DNA from: Streptomyces spinoverrucosus
GTDB lineage: Bacteria; Actinomycetota; Actinomycetes; Streptomycetales; Streptomycetaceae
Assembly: GCF_006539505.1 (NCBI RefSeq)
Contig: NZ_BJND01000007.1
Coordinates: 1 to 64,000 of the forward strand
Direction of reading: 5' to 3'
DNA length: 64,000 nt
The first letter of the stretch is position 1; each line of letters starts with the position of its first letter. The position numbers were made by a program, and so were the translations under genes. Of the stretch, positions 32,367 to 41,799 are shown one piece after another. The notes below the pieces were generated by a model that worked only from the letters and a program-made list of their open reading frames with translations, was not told where the DNA came from and made no database searches.

Positions 32367-34049
32367 ATGCCCGACGACACCCAGGACGTCATTTCCGGCG
32401 GTCATCTCGTCGCCAAGGCCCTGAAGGCCGAGGGGGTCGACCGCATCTACACCCTGTGCGGCGGCCACATCATCGACATCTACGACGGCTGCGTCGACGA
32501 GGGCATTGAGGTCGTCGACGTCCGTCACGAACAGGTCGCCGCACACGCCGCCGACGGTTATGCGCGGATCACCGGCAAGCCCGGCTGCGCGGTCGTCACC
32601 GCGGGCCCGGGGACGACCGACGCCGTCACCGGCGTCGCCAACGCCTTCCGCGCCGAGTCCCCGATGCTGCTGATCGGCGGTCAGGGCGCCCTCACCCAGC
32701 ACAAGATGGGGTCCCTGCAGGACCTGCCGCACGTCGACATGATGACGCCGATCACCAAGTTCGCGGCGACCGTGCCGGACACGGCACGCGCGGCGGACAT
32801 GGTGTCGATGGCGTTCCGCGAGTGCTACCACGGCGCGCCCGGCCCCTCCTTCCTGGAGATCCCGCGCGACGTCCTCGACGCCAAGGTGCCGGCGGACAAG
32901 GCGCGCGTGCCGAAGCCCGGTGCCTACCGCGCCTCGACCCGCTCGGCCGGTGACCCCGAGGCGATCGAGAAGCTCGCCGACCTGCTCGTGCACGCCGACA
33001 AGCCCGCGATCCTGCTGGGCAGCCAGGTATGGACGACCCGCGGCACCGAGGCGGCCGTCGAACTCGTCCGCACGCTGAACATCCCGGCGTACATGAACGG
33101 CGCAGGACGCGGCACGCTGCCGCCCGGCGACCCGCACCACTTCCAGCTGTCGCGCCGGTACGCCTTCTCCAACGCCGACGTCATCGTTATCGTCGGTACG
33201 CCCTTCGACTTCCGCATGGGCTACGGCAAGCGGCTGTCGCCGGACGCCACCGTCGTGCAGATCGACCTCGACTACCGGACCGTCGGCAAGAACCGCGACA
33301 TCGACCTCGGCATCGTCGGCGACGCGGGACTCGTGCTGAAGTCGGTGACCGAGGCCGCCTCCGGGCGCGTCAACGGGGGCGCGTCGAAGCGCAAGGAGTG
33401 GCTCGACGAGCTGCGCGCCGCCGAGCAGACCGCGCTGGAGAAGCGGCTGCCGCAGCTGCGCTCGGACGCCTCACCGATCCACCCGTACCGGCTGGTCAGC
33501 GAGATCAACGACTTCCTCACCGAGGACTCGATCTACATCGGCGACGGCGGCGACATCGTCACCTTCTCCGGTCAGGTCGTGCAGCCCAAGTCACCGGGCC
33601 ACTGGATGGACCCGGGCCCGCTGGGCACGCTCGGCGTCGGGGTGCCGTTCGTGCTCGCGGCCAAGCAGGCGCGACCGGACAAGGAGGTCGTCGCACTCTT
33701 CGGCGACGGCGCGTTCTCGCTCACCGGTTGGGACTTCGAAACTCTCGTCCGCTACGACCTCCCCTTCGTCGGCATCGTCGGCAACAACTCCTCCATGAAC
33801 CAGATCCGCTACGGCCAGGCCGCCAAGTACGGCAAGGAGCGCGAGCGGGTCGGCAACACCCTCGGCGACGTCCACTACGACAAGTTCGCGCAGATGCTGG
33901 GCGGTTACGGCGAGGAGGTCCGTGACCCCGCCGACATCGGCCCGGCGCTGCGGCGCGCTCGCGAGTCGGGCAAGCCGTCGCTGATCAACGTCTGGGTCGA
34001 CCCGGACGCGTACGCCCCCGGAACCATGAACCAGACCATGTACAAGTGA
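32367..34049 (+). CDS. oxc: Oxalyl-CoA decarboxylase (ThDP-dependent)
   Basis: A 560-residue thiamine-diphosphate enzyme, close to the 568 residues of Oxalobacter oxalyl-CoA decarboxylase. The N-terminal Pyr domain has Glu55 ([18 protein letters not shown]), which contacts the ThDP aminopyrimidine, and the PP domain has [32 protein letters not shown] for Mg-diphosphate binding. It is followed at 9 bases by a clear formyl-CoA transferase gene, which makes decarboxylation of oxalyl-CoA to formyl-CoA and CO2 the likely reaction. A different ThDP decarboxylase or lyase activity cannot be excluded on sequence alone. The ATG at 32367 has AGGA upstream. Confidence 0.85.
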   Translation: MPDDTQDVISGGHLVAKALKAEGVDRIYTLCGGHIIDIYDGCVDEGIEVVDVRHEQVAAHAADGYARITGKPGCAVVTAGPGTTDAVTGVANAFRAESPMLLIGGQGALTQHKMGSLQDLPHVDMMTPITKFAATVPDTARAADMVSMAFRECYHGAPGPSFLEIPRDVLDAKVPADKARVPKPGAYRASTRSAGDPEAIEKLADLLVHADKPAILLGSQVWTTRGTEAAVELVRTLNIPAYMNGAGRGTLPPGDPHHFQLSRRYAFSNADVIVIVGTPFDFRMGYGKRLSPDATVVQIDLDYRTVGKNRDIDLGIVGDAGLVLKSVTEAASGRVNGGASKRKEWLDELRAAEQTALEKRLPQLRSDASPIHPYRLVSEINDFLTEDSIYIGDGGDIVTFSGQVVQPKSPGHWMDPGPLGTLGVGVPFVLAAKQARPDKEVVALFGDGAFSLTGWDFETLVRYDLPFVGIVGNNSSMNQIRYGQAAKYGKERERVGNTLGDVHYDKFAQMLGGYGEEVRDPADIGPALRRARESGKPSLINVWVDPDAYAPGTMNQTMYK

Positions 34050-34058
34050 GGTGATCCG

Positions 34059-35291
34059 GTGACCGCACAGGCTCTCGAAGGCATCCGCGTCCTGGACATG
34101 ACCCACGTCCAGTCCGGGCCCTCCGCGACCCAGCTTCTCGCCTGGCTAGGCGCGGACGTCGTCAAGCTGGAGGCACCGTCCGGTGACATCACGCGCAAGC
34201 AGCTGCGTGATCTCCCGGACGTCGACTCCCTCTACTTCACGATGCTCAACTGCAACAAGCGGAGCATCACGCTCAACACCAAGACCGAGCGCGGCAAGGA
34301 ACTCCTCACCGAGCTGATCCGGCGCTCCGACGTCATGGTCGAGAACTTCGGCCCGGGCGCGGTCGACCGCATGGGCTTCACCTGGGACCGCATCCAGGAG
34401 ATCAATCCGCGTATCGTCTATGCCTCCATCAAGGGGTTCGGCGACGGCCCGTACACCAACTTCAAGGCGTACGAGGTCGTCGCGCAGGCCATGGGCGGGT
34501 CGATGTCGACCACCGGTTTCGAGGACGGGCCGCCGCTGGCGACGGGGGCCCAGATCGGGGACTCGGGGACAGGTGTGCACGCCGTGGCGGGCATCCTCGC
34601 GGCGCTGTACCAGCGGGAGCGCACCGGGCGCGGGCAGCGGGTGAACGTGGCCATGCAGCACGCTGTGCTCAACCTCTGCCGGGTGAAGCTGCGCGACCAG
34701 CAGCGCCTGACACACGGCCCGCTCGCTGAATATCCGAACGAGGACTTCGGCACGGAAGTTCCCCGCTCGGGAAACGCTTCCGGCGGAGGCCAGCCCGGCT
34801 GGGCGGTCAAGTGCGCGCCGGGCGGCCCGAACGACTATGTGTACGTCATCGTGCAGCCCGTCGGCTGGCAGCCGATCAGCGAGCTGATCGGCCGGCCCGA
34901 GCTGGCCGACGACCCGGAGTGGGCGACGCCGGAGGCCCGGCTGCCCAAGCTCAACAAGATGTTCCAGCTGATCGAGGAGTGGTCCTCGACCCTGCCCAAG
35001 TGGGAGGTGCTCGAGAAGCTCAACGCGCACAACATCCCGTGCGGGCCGATCCTTTCCACCAAGGAGATCATCGAGGACGCCTCGCTGGCCGCCAACGAGA
35101 TGGTCGTCCGGGTGCCGCACCCCGAGCGCGGCGAGTTCGTGACCGTGGGCAGTCCGCTGAAGCTGTCCGACTCCCCCGTGGAAGTGACCAGTTCGCCGCT
35201 GCTGGGCGAGCACAACGAAGAGGTCTACGTCGGCGAGCTCGGGCTCGGCGACGAGGAGCTGCGCCTGCTCAAGTCGAACGGAGTGATCTGA
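34059..35291 (+). CDS. frc: Formyl-CoA:oxalate CoA-transferase
   Basis: A 410-residue family III (CaiB/BaiF) CoA-transferase. The catalytic Asp168 is in [10 protein letters not shown], matching Asp169 of Oxalobacter Frc, and the glycine loop [13 protein letters not shown] that closes over the active site is present. [17 protein letters not shown] N-terminal and VKLEAPSGD segments are typical. It transfers CoA from formyl-CoA to oxalate, giving oxalyl-CoA for Oxc. The GTG start at 34059 follows GAGGTG, and the next gene begins at once after the stop, so oxc-frc-acyl-CoA synthetase form one operon. Confidence 0.94.
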   Translation: MTAQALEGIRVLDMTHVQSGPSATQLLAWLGADVVKLEAPSGDITRKQLRDLPDVDSLYFTMLNCNKRSITLNTKTERGKELLTELIRRSDVMVENFGPGAVDRMGFTWDRIQEINPRIVYASIKGFGDGPYTNFKAYEVVAQAMGGSMSTTGFEDGPPLATGAQIGDSGTGVHAVAGILAALYQRERTGRGQRVNVAMQHAVLNLCRVKLRDQQRLTHGPLAEYPNEDFGTEVPRSGNASGGGQPGWAVKCAPGGPNDYVYVIVQPVGWQPISELIGRPELADDPEWATPEARLPKLNKMFQLIEEWSSTLPKWEVLEKLNAHNIPCGPILSTKEIIEDASLAANEMVVRVPHPERGEFVTVGSPLKLSDSPVEVTSSPLLGEHNEEVYVGELGLGDEELRLLKSNGVI

Positions 35292-35292
35292 C

Positions 35293-37440
35293 GTGATGGC
35301 CGAAGACCGGGTGCTGAGGGTGCGTACGCTCCTCGACACCGTCCGGGCCGAGGGGCGTACGGCGCTCACCGCTCCCGAGGGCAAGGTGATCGCGGACGCG
35401 TACGGGATCGCCGTACCCGGCGAGGAGCTGGCGACCGACGTCGACGAGGCCGTCGCGTGCGCGGCACGGTTCGGCGGGCCCGTCGTGATGAAGATCGTCT
35501 CGCCGGACATCCTGCACAAGACCGACGCCGGCGGGGTGATCGTCGGTGTCGAGGGCGCCGCCGACGTACGGGCCGCGTTCCACACGATCATCGACAACGC
35601 GCGCGCGTACAACGCGAAGGCCCGTATCGAGGGCGTGCAGGTGCAGGAACTGCTCCCCCAGGGGCAGGAGGTCATCGTCGGCGCGGTGACGGACCCGACG
35701 TTCGGGAAGGTGGTGGCCTTCGGTCTCGGCGGGGTGCTCGTCGAGGTCCTCAAGGACGTCACGTTCCGCCTCGCGCCCGTGGACGCCGACGAGGCGCTGT
35801 CCATGCTGGACTCGATCCGGTCGGCGGAGATCCTGCGCGGGGTGCGGGGCGCGGCGGGCGTGGACCGGTGGGCGATCGCCGAACAGATCCGCCGGGTGTC
35901 CCAACTCGTCACGGACTTCCCGGAGATCGCCGAGGTGGACCTCAACCCGGTGATCGCCACGCCGGAGGGCGCGGTCGCGGCGGACATCCGGGTGATCCTG
36001 TCCGAGGCGCCGGTGAAGCAGCGCCGTCGCTACGCGCGCGAGGAGATCCTCACCTCCATGCGCCGGTTGATGCAGCCGCGTTCGGTTGCCGTGATCGGCG
36101 CGTCCAACGAGCAGGGCAAGATCGGCAACTCGGTGATGCGCAACCTCATCGACGGCGGTTTCTCCGGGGAGATCCACCCGGTGAACCCCAAGGCCGATGA
36201 CATTCTGGGCCGCAAGGCGTACAAGAGTGTCACGGACGTTCCCGGTGAGGTGGATGTGGCCGTGTTCGCCATCCCCGCCAAGTTCGTCGCTGCGGCGCTG
36301 GAGGAGGTGGGGCGCAAGGGGATTCCGAACGCGGTGCTGATCCCCTCCGGGTTCGCGGAGACCGGCGAGCACGAGCTCCAGGACGAGATCGTGGCGATCG
36401 CCGAACGGCACGGCACACGGCTGCTCGGCCCGAACATCTACGGCTACTACTCCACCTGGCAGGACCTGTGCGCCACGTTCTGCACGCCGTACGACGTCAA
36501 GGGCGGGGTCGCGCTGACCTCGCAGTCGGGCGGCATCGGGATGGCCATCCTGGGCTTCGCCCGGACCACGAAGACGGGCGTGTCGGCGATCGTGGGCCTC
36601 GGCAACAAGTCGGACCTGGACGAGGACGACCTGCTGACCTGGTTCGGCGAGGACCCGCACACCGAGTGCATCGCCATGCACCTGGAGGACCTCAAGGACG
36701 GCCGCGCCTTCGTGGAGGCCGCGCGGGAGACCGTGCCGAAGAAGCCGGTCGTGGTCCTGAAGGCGGGCCGTACGGCCGCGGGCGCGAAGGCCGCCGGCTC
36801 GCACACCGGCGCCCTCGCGGGCGACGACGCGGTGTACGACGACATCCTGCGGCAGGCGGGGGTCATCCGGGCGCCCGGGCTGAACGACATGCTGGAGTAC
36901 GCGCGCGCGTTGCCGGTGCTTCCCACCCCCAAGGGTGACAATGTCGTGATCATCACCGGGGCCGGCGGCAGCGGCGTACTGCTGTCCGACGCGGTGACCG
37001 ACAACGGCCTGTCCCTGATGGAGATCCCGCCGGATCTGGACGAGGCGTTCCGGAAGTTCATCCCGCCCTTCGGGGCCGCGGGCAACCCGGTGGACATCAC
37101 CGGGGGCGAGCCTCCGTCGACGTACGAGGCGACGATCCGGCTGGGTCTTCAGGACCCGCGCATCCATGCGCTCGTCCTCGGCTACTGGCACACCATCGTG
37201 ACCCCTCCCATGGTCTTCGCCGAGCTCACCGCGCGCGTGGTGGCCGATTTCCGTCAGCGCGGGATCGAGAAGCCCGTGGTGGCCTCGCTCGCGGGCGACG
37301 TGGAGGTCGAGGAGGCGTGCCAGTACCTGTACGAGCGGGGGGTCGTGGCGTACCCGTACACGACGGAGAAGCCGGTGGCCGTGCTCGGTGCGAAGTACCG
37401 CTGGGCGCGGGCGGCGGGGCATTTGGGGGGCGGTTCATGA
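35293..37440 (+). CDS. ADP-forming acyl-CoA synthetase (fused beta-alpha)
   Basis: A 715-residue fused NDP-forming acyl-CoA synthetase of the acetate-CoA ligase type. The order is ATP-grasp domain first (about 15-235, GGPVVMKIVSPDILHKTDAGGV), then CoA-binding Rossmann (about 255-370, RSVAVIGASNEQGKIGN) and two succinyl-CoA-ligase-like domains with the phospho-His loop GSHTGALAGDDAVYDD. This order is reversed from the alpha-beta form. GTG 35293 and ATG 35296 are both possible starts. Third in the oxc-frc operon, it could harvest ATP from formyl-CoA or prime oxalate as its CoA ester. That role is inferred. Confidence 0.9.
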   Translation: MMAEDRVLRVRTLLDTVRAEGRTALTAPEGKVIADAYGIAVPGEELATDVDEAVACAARFGGPVVMKIVSPDILHKTDAGGVIVGVEGAADVRAAFHTIIDNARAYNAKARIEGVQVQELLPQGQEVIVGAVTDPTFGKVVAFGLGGVLVEVLKDVTFRLAPVDADEALSMLDSIRSAEILRGVRGAAGVDRWAIAEQIRRVSQLVTDFPEIAEVDLNPVIATPEGAVAADIRVILSEAPVKQRRRYAREEILTSMRRLMQPRSVAVIGASNEQGKIGNSVMRNLIDGGFSGEIHPVNPKADDILGRKAYKSVTDVPGEVDVAVFAIPAKFVAAALEEVGRKGIPNAVLIPSGFAETGEHELQDEIVAIAERHGTRLLGPNIYGYYSTWQDLCATFCTPYDVKGGVALTSQSGGIGMAILGFARTTKTGVSAIVGLGNKSDLDEDDLLTWFGEDPHTECIAMHLEDLKDGRAFVEAARETVPKKPVVVLKAGRTAAGAKAAGSHTGALAGDDAVYDDILRQAGVIRAPGLNDMLEYARALPVLPTPKGDNVVIITGAGGSGVLLSDAVTDNGLSLMEIPPDLDEAFRKFIPPFGAAGNPVDITGGEPPSTYEATIRLGLQDPRIHALVLGYWHTIVTPPMVFAELTARVVADFRQRGIEKPVVASLAGDVEVEEACQYLYERGVVAYPYTTEKPVAVLGAKYRWARAAGHLGGGS

Positions 37441-37452
37441 GGTGAGTGAACG

Positions 37453-37486
37453 GGGGACCGGCCGACGGTGCGCGTCGGCCGGCCCC
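37453..37486 (+). terminator. Hairpin after the acyl-CoA synthetase gene
   Basis: Arms GGGGACCGGCCGACG and CGTCGGCCGGCCCC pair with one bulged A, 13 bases beyond the stop. It likely ends or attenuates the oxc operon before the OFA transporter gene. Confidence 0.7.
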
Positions 37487-37562
37487 GGGACCCGTGCGCG
37501 CACGAAAGGCATTGGACAGGGGGCGCTGGCCAGAACTTTCGACGCTAGGGGTGCAACACGAC

Positions 37563-38951
37563 ATGACAACCACCGATCTGCCGACATCGGCTCCCTACCG
37601 TGAGGTGACCGACGCGAACGGACGCGTCTACCGCATCGGCGAGTCCGACATCGACATCATGGGCCGCAAACGCAAGTGGATGGTCATCCTGCCGTGGGTC
37701 GGCATGATGGGCATCAGCTCGGCCGAGTACGCCTTCGCGTCCGCCGAGGACACGCTGCACACGGCGCACAGCTGGAGCAGCGGGCACATCTTCTGGATGC
37801 TGGGTGTCTGGGTGTTCTTCCAGGCCGCGGTCGCCTTCCCGGCCGGGAAGCTGCGCGAGAGCGGCAAACTGCCTGCCCGCTGGGCGATGATGTTCGGAGC
37901 GGTCGGCACCCTGCTGGGTTATGTGTCGCTCGCTTTCGCGCCGCATGTGATCGTCGCTTACATCGGCTTCGGCATGTTCAGCGGCATGGGCGCGGGCATG
38001 GTCTACGCGACCTGCGTGAACATGGTCGCCAAGTGGTATCCGGAGCGCAAGGGCGGCAAGACGGGCTTCGTCAACGGCGGCTTCGCGTACGGCTCCGTGC
38101 CGTTCGTCTTCCTCTTCACCGGCTACATGGACCTCACCAACTTCCGCTGGGTGCTGGTCTCGGTCGGCATCTTCCTCGCCGCGGTCGTGGCCACGGCGGG
38201 CTACTTCTTCCGCGACCCGCCGAAGAACTGGTGGCCGGCCGACGTCGACCCGCTGAAGAAGCCCGACGACGCGCGTGCCCGGCGCGCGATGGAGAAGAAC
38301 CCCCCGGCCGTGCACCAGTACACCCCCATGGAGGCGTGGCGGACCGGCCGCGTGGCCCTCATGTGGTTCTGTCTGCTGTGCACCTCGGGCGTGAATATCT
38401 TCGGCATCGCCTTCCAGGTGCCCTTCGGTGACGAGGCCGGCTTCGCGGGCGGCATCGTGGCGACCGCCATGTCCCTGAAGGCGATCGTGAACGGCACGGG
38501 CCGCGGGGTCATCGGCTGGCTCTCCGACCGGTACGGCCGCAAGCAGTGCCTGATCTTCGTCTGCATCGTCCTCGGCCTGTCGCAGTACGGGATCCTGTTC
38601 TCCGGGAACATCGGCAACCTGCCGCTGTTCCTGCTGTTCTCGTCCATCTCCGGCTTCGGTGGCGGCGCCATCTTCCCGATGTTCGCGGCCATGACCGCCG
38701 ACTACTTCGGCGAGAACAACAACGCCTCCAACTACGGCCTCGTGTACTCGTCGAAGCTGGTTTCCGGCCTGCTCGGCTCCGGCATGGGCGCCGTGGTGGT
38801 GGCCGCCTGGGACTACGCCGGCGCGTTCGTCCTGGCCGGCTCGATCTCCCTGTTCGCGGGCTTCATGGCCCTGTTCCTGCACCCGCCGGGACGGCCCCGG
38901 CCCAAGCGCGTCACCCCCAATCCGCAACCTCTTGGCGAGGAGATGGCCTGA
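37563..38951 (+). CDS. OFA-family MFS transporter, probable oxalate/formate carrier
   Basis: A 462-residue major facilitator of the oxalate:formate antiporter family with 12 helices. An N-terminal cytoplasmic stretch of about 35 residues precedes helix 1 (WMVILPWVGMMGISSAEYAFAS). The family motif GFGMFSGMGAGMVYATCVNMVAKWYPERKG and the second-half SDRYGRKQCLIF are clear. The ATG at 37563 lacks a strong ribosome binding site. It follows oxc-frc-synthetase after a hairpin and is the natural route for oxalate in and formate out. A second OFA protein at 62051-63385 is diverged, so substrates may differ. Confidence 0.9.
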   Translation: MTTTDLPTSAPYREVTDANGRVYRIGESDIDIMGRKRKWMVILPWVGMMGISSAEYAFASAEDTLHTAHSWSSGHIFWMLGVWVFFQAAVAFPAGKLRESGKLPARWAMMFGAVGTLLGYVSLAFAPHVIVAYIGFGMFSGMGAGMVYATCVNMVAKWYPERKGGKTGFVNGGFAYGSVPFVFLFTGYMDLTNFRWVLVSVGIFLAAVVATAGYFFRDPPKNWWPADVDPLKKPDDARARRAMEKNPPAVHQYTPMEAWRTGRVALMWFCLLCTSGVNIFGIAFQVPFGDEAGFAGGIVATAMSLKAIVNGTGRGVIGWLSDRYGRKQCLIFVCIVLGLSQYGILFSGNIGNLPLFLLFSSISGFGGGAIFPMFAAMTADYFGENNNASNYGLVYSSKLVSGLLGSGMGAVVVAAWDYAGAFVLAGSISLFAGFMALFLHPPGRPRPKRVTPNPQPLGEEMA

Positions 38952-39021
38952 CCGGCCGCATTCCCGGAGCCGCCGCAGACCGTCCCTGCCTCGCAACGAC
39001 CGACTCCAGAGCTTCTCGCAC

Positions 39022-39073
39022 ACGGACCGGGCGGCCCCTCCCGCAGCACGCGGGAAGGGGCCGCCCGGTCCGT
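39022..39073. terminator. Bidirectional terminator between convergent genes
   Basis: A long stem: ACGGACCGGGCGGCCCCT plus CCCGC pairs with its complement around AGCA, with one bulge. It lies between the OFA transporter stop (38951) and the stop of the minus-strand TIM-barrel gene (39082). Confidence 0.88.
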
Positions 39074-39081
39074 CGTCCGGA

Positions 39082-40290
39082 TCAGTGGCGCCGCTTGCGC
39101 AGGGCCGCCATGTTGTCGTAGCTGATCTTGGCCTCGCGCAGCGACTGCGCGGGGTCGGTGGCGCTCGGGGAGTTGTCGTCCTCGACCATCGGGTTGTGGT
39201 AGTTCCGCTCCCCGACCCGGGAGAAGAACGTTGTGTAGTCGATGACTCCGGTCCCGAAGGGCACCATCTCGTAGCCCATGCCGTTCGTGGTGCTGACGAC
39301 GCCGTCCTTGGCGTGGAACAGCGGGTAGCGCTTGTTGTTGCGGGCGACCAGGCCGGCCGGGTCGAAAACGTTCCTGCGGGTCGAGCCGTCGTGGGCCGTG
39401 TACGTGTGGAACTTGTACTGGGCGACGTGCGCCCAGAAGATGTCCATCTCCAGCCAGACGACCCTCGGGTCGGTGACCTTCAGGAAGTACTCCAGCTTCC
39501 GGATGCCCGAGCTGCGGGTCGGTCGGCCCTGGTCGTCCAGCGGGCCGCCGTCGAGCAGGAAGCCGTAGGCCCCGTCGTGGTTGTGGGTGTAGAGCTTGAT
39601 GCCCTCGCGACGGGCGATCTCGCCGAGGGCATTCCACTTGTCGGCGGCCACGTCCCAGTCCGCACGGTAGGAGCTGCCGGTGGGGTCACCGCCGGTGCCC
39701 ATGTGGTCCATGCCGATGATGTTGGCGATCTCAAGCTGCTTCTTGAAGGTGTCCAGGTCCGCCGTGGTCAGCGGCCAGGACGGCGGGATGAAGCCGTGGT
39801 TGCCCTGGGCGCGCAGGCCGTAGTCGTCGAGCCAGCAGCGCAGCAGCTTGGCGCCCGCGACGGTTCCCAGGTCGGCGCCGCCGGGTGCGTTCGCGTGCTG
39901 GCGGTAACCCGCGAACTCCACCTGGCGGTAGCCGTGCCGGGCCAGCTGCTTGAACACCTCGCGGAAGCCGGAGGGCAGGTCGGTGGAGAGGGGGTCGCGG
40001 CCGGTGGCGTCACGGACGGTGTAGAGGATGATGCCGCGCTTGTGCGGCGGGACGAGAACATGCCCGCCGTGGCCGTGGCCGTGGCCGTGTCCGTGGCCGT
40101 GGTCTCTGTCACGGTCCTGGGCCAGGGCTGGGCCGGCGCCGAAGACGGGCGCAGCGACGGCTCCGGCCGCCACGGCAGTACAGGTGCTGAGGAAGCGGCG
40201 CCGGGCCACGCCGAGGCTGCGGCGCAGTCCCTCGTCCGGGGCGGCGGAGGCGGCGGTCTCGGTGCGGGAGGGGTCGGAATACAGGGTCAC
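39082..40290 (-). CDS. Tat-exported sugar phosphate isomerase/epimerase-like protein
   Basis: A 402-residue exported TIM-barrel protein of the xylose isomerase-like superfamily. A twin-arginine signal (ARRRFLSTCTAVAAGAVAAPVFGAGPALA) occupies about residues 28-57. It is followed by a His-Gly repeat (DHGHGHGHGHGHGGH) that could bind metal. The barrel has VEFAGYRQHANAPGGA, IKLYTHNHDG and WLEMDIFWAHVA, with His, Glu and Asp metal-type residues. The GTG start has GAAGG 9 bases upstream. It lies downstream of the ebo-like operon on the same strand but beyond a hairpin. A role on an extracytoplasmic sugar or keto-sugar is plausible; substrate unknown. Confidence 0.87.
   Translation of the reverse strand: MTLYSDPSRTETAASAAPDEGLRRSLGVARRRFLSTCTAVAAGAVAAPVFGAGPALAQDRDRDHGHGHGHGHGHGGHVLVPPHKRGIILYTVRDATGRDPLSTDLPSGFREVFKQLARHGYRQVEFAGYRQHANAPGGADLGTVAGAKLLRCWLDDYGLRAQGNHGFIPPSWPLTTADLDTFKKQLEIANIIGMDHMGTGGDPTGSSYRADWDVAADKWNALGEIARREGIKLYTHNHDGAYGFLLDGGPLDDQGRPTRSSGIRKLEYFLKVTDPRVVWLEMDIFWAHVAQYKFHTYTAHDGSTRRNVFDPAGLVARNNKRYPLFHAKDGVVSTTNGMGYEMVPFGTGVIDYTTFFSRVGERNYHNPMVEDDNSPSATDPAQSLREAKISYDNMAALRKRRH
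40050..40112 (-). repeat. His-Gly coding hexanucleotide repeat
   Basis: Repeats of GGCCAC (CCGTGG on the plus strand) encode the HGHGHG stretch of the Tat-exported isomerase-like protein. Copy number probably varies between strains. Confidence 0.75.
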
Positions 40291-40312
40291 GAGTGTCTGC
40301 CTTCTTTGTCGT

Positions 40313-40341
40313 GGCCGGTTCCGGTGCGGCCGGGACCGGCC
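40313..40341 (-). terminator. Hairpin after the ebo-like operon
   Basis: Arms GGCCGGTTCCGG and CCGGGACCGGCC (11 of 12 pairs) with a 5-base loop, about 65 bases past the eboF-like stop. It may separate the operon from the 40290 gene. Confidence 0.45.
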
Positions 40342-40404
40342 GTTGTCAGTGCCGTGTGTTTCACTCTCAGTAGCTGGATCTCGGCGCCTGTAGGAGCTGG
40401 TGCG

Positions 40405-41799
40405 TCAGCCGAGACCGGCCAGTTGGAGCAGCAGTGACTTCACGTCGGTGGCCGCCACACGGCCGTCGACTGCGCGGGGGGTGGAGCAGATGAGGAGCGG
40501 ACCGTCGTCGTCGCTCACAGGAAGGCGGCCGTGGCTGCCGCGAATAGGTGAGGGATCCAGCGGCACGACCGCCATGCGGTAGCGCATGCCGAGTTTCTTG
40601 CGGGCCAGTGCCGTGGCCGCCTTGACCTTGACGTAGGGGTCGAGGGGATCCATGAAGAGTTCGACCGGGTCGTAGCCGGGTTTGCGGTGGATCTCGACGA
40701 GCTGCGCGAAGTCGGGCGCGCGGGCGTCGTCGAGCCAGTAGTAGTACGTGAACCAGGCGTCCGGCTCCGCGACGGCGACGAGCTCGCCGGCCCGTGGATG
40801 GTCGAGATGGTGGACCTTCTTGCCCTCGTCGTCGAGGAGTTGCTCGATCCCGGGGAGTCCGTCGAGCGCGGCGCGGGTCGCGTCGAGGTCCTCGGGGCGG
40901 CGCACGTAGACGTGGGCGATCTGGTGGTCGGCGACGGCGAAGGCCCGGGACGCCATCGGGTCGAGGTACTCCATGCCGTCCTGCGTGTGCACCTCAAGCA
41001 GGCCGACGCGGCGCAGTGCGCGGTTGATGTCGACGGGCCGGTTCACGCGGGTGATGCCGTACTCGGAGAGCACGACGACGGTACGGCCCTCCGCGCGGGC
41101 GTCGGCCAGCAGCGGGGCCACGGCCGCGTCCAGGTCGGCGGCGGCCTTCAGGGAGCGCGGGTCGTCGGGGCCGAAGCGTTGCAGGTCGTAGTCGAGGTGA
41201 GGGAGGTAGCAGAGGGTCAGGTCGGGGTGCCGGGTGCGCAGGATGTGGCGGGTCGCGGCGATGATCCACTGGCTGGAGACGAGGTCCGCACCGGGGCCCC
41301 AGAAGTGGAACAGCGGGAAGGTGCCGAATTCTTCGGTGAGTTCGTCGTGGAGGTCCGGCGGGCGGGTGTAGCAGTCGGGTTCCTTGCGGCCGTCGGCGTA
41401 GTAGATCGGACGGGGGGTGACAGTGATGTCGGTGTCGGCGCCCATGGCGTACCACCAGCAGATATTGGCGACCGTGTAGCCGGGGTGGGCGCGGCGGGCG
41501 GCGTCCCAGAGTTTGTCGCCGGCGACCAGGCCGTTGTGCTGGCGCCACAGCAGGACGTCGCCGAGTTCACGGAAGTACCAGCCGTTGCCGACGATCCCGT
41601 GCTCGGAGGGCATGGTGCCGGTCAGGAACGTGGACTGGGCGGCGCAGGTGACGGCGGGCAGGACGGTGCCCAGTGGGGCGTGGGAGCCGGACTGGGCGAG
41701 GGTCTTCAGGTGCGGCATGTGGTCGAGGAGACGGGGGGTGAGGCCCACGACGTCGAGGACGAGGAGTGGAGTGGGGCGCGCGGTGGCGGGGGCGTTCAC
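40405..41799 (-). CDS. eboF: Type I phosphodiesterase/alkaline phosphatase-fold protein (EboF-like)
   Basis: A 464-residue alkaline-phosphatase-superfamily hydrolase of the nucleotide pyrophosphatase type. The metal and nucleophile regions are visible: LLVLDVVGLTPRLL, CAAQSTFLTGTMPSEHGIVGNGW (Ser/Thr nucleophile), YLPHLDYDLQRFG, VLSEYGIT and ADHQIAHVYV. No signal peptide is seen, so it should act in the cytoplasm. The GTG start at 41799 overlaps the EboE stop as GTGA. It is last in the operon, as EboF-type proteins are in ebo clusters. It probably cleaves a phosphodiester or nucleotide-linked intermediate. The substrate is unknown. Confidence 0.85.
   Translation of the reverse strand: MNAPATARPTPLLVLDVVGLTPRLLDHMPHLKTLAQSGSHAPLGTVLPAVTCAAQSTFLTGTMPSEHGIVGNGWYFRELGDVLLWRQHNGLVAGDKLWDAARRAHPGYTVANICWWYAMGADTDITVTPRPIYYADGRKEPDCYTRPPDLHDELTEEFGTFPLFHFWGPGADLVSSQWIIAATRHILRTRHPDLTLCYLPHLDYDLQRFGPDDPRSLKAAADLDAAVAPLLADARAEGRTVVVLSEYGITRVNRPVDINRALRRVGLLEVHTQDGMEYLDPMASRAFAVADHQIAHVYVRRPEDLDATRAALDGLPGIEQLLDDEGKKVHHLDHPRAGELVAVAEPDAWFTYYYWLDDARAPDFAQLVEIHRKPGYDPVELFMDPLDPYVKVKAATALARKKLGMRYRMAVVPLDPSPIRGSHGRLPVSDDDGPLLICSTPRAVDGRVAATDVKSLLLQLAGLG

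Noticed and set aside
32367..34049. Acetolactate synthase catalytic subunit
   Set aside because: No small-subunit gene is adjacent, whereas a clear Frc gene follows 9 bases later; oxalyl-CoA decarboxylase fits better.
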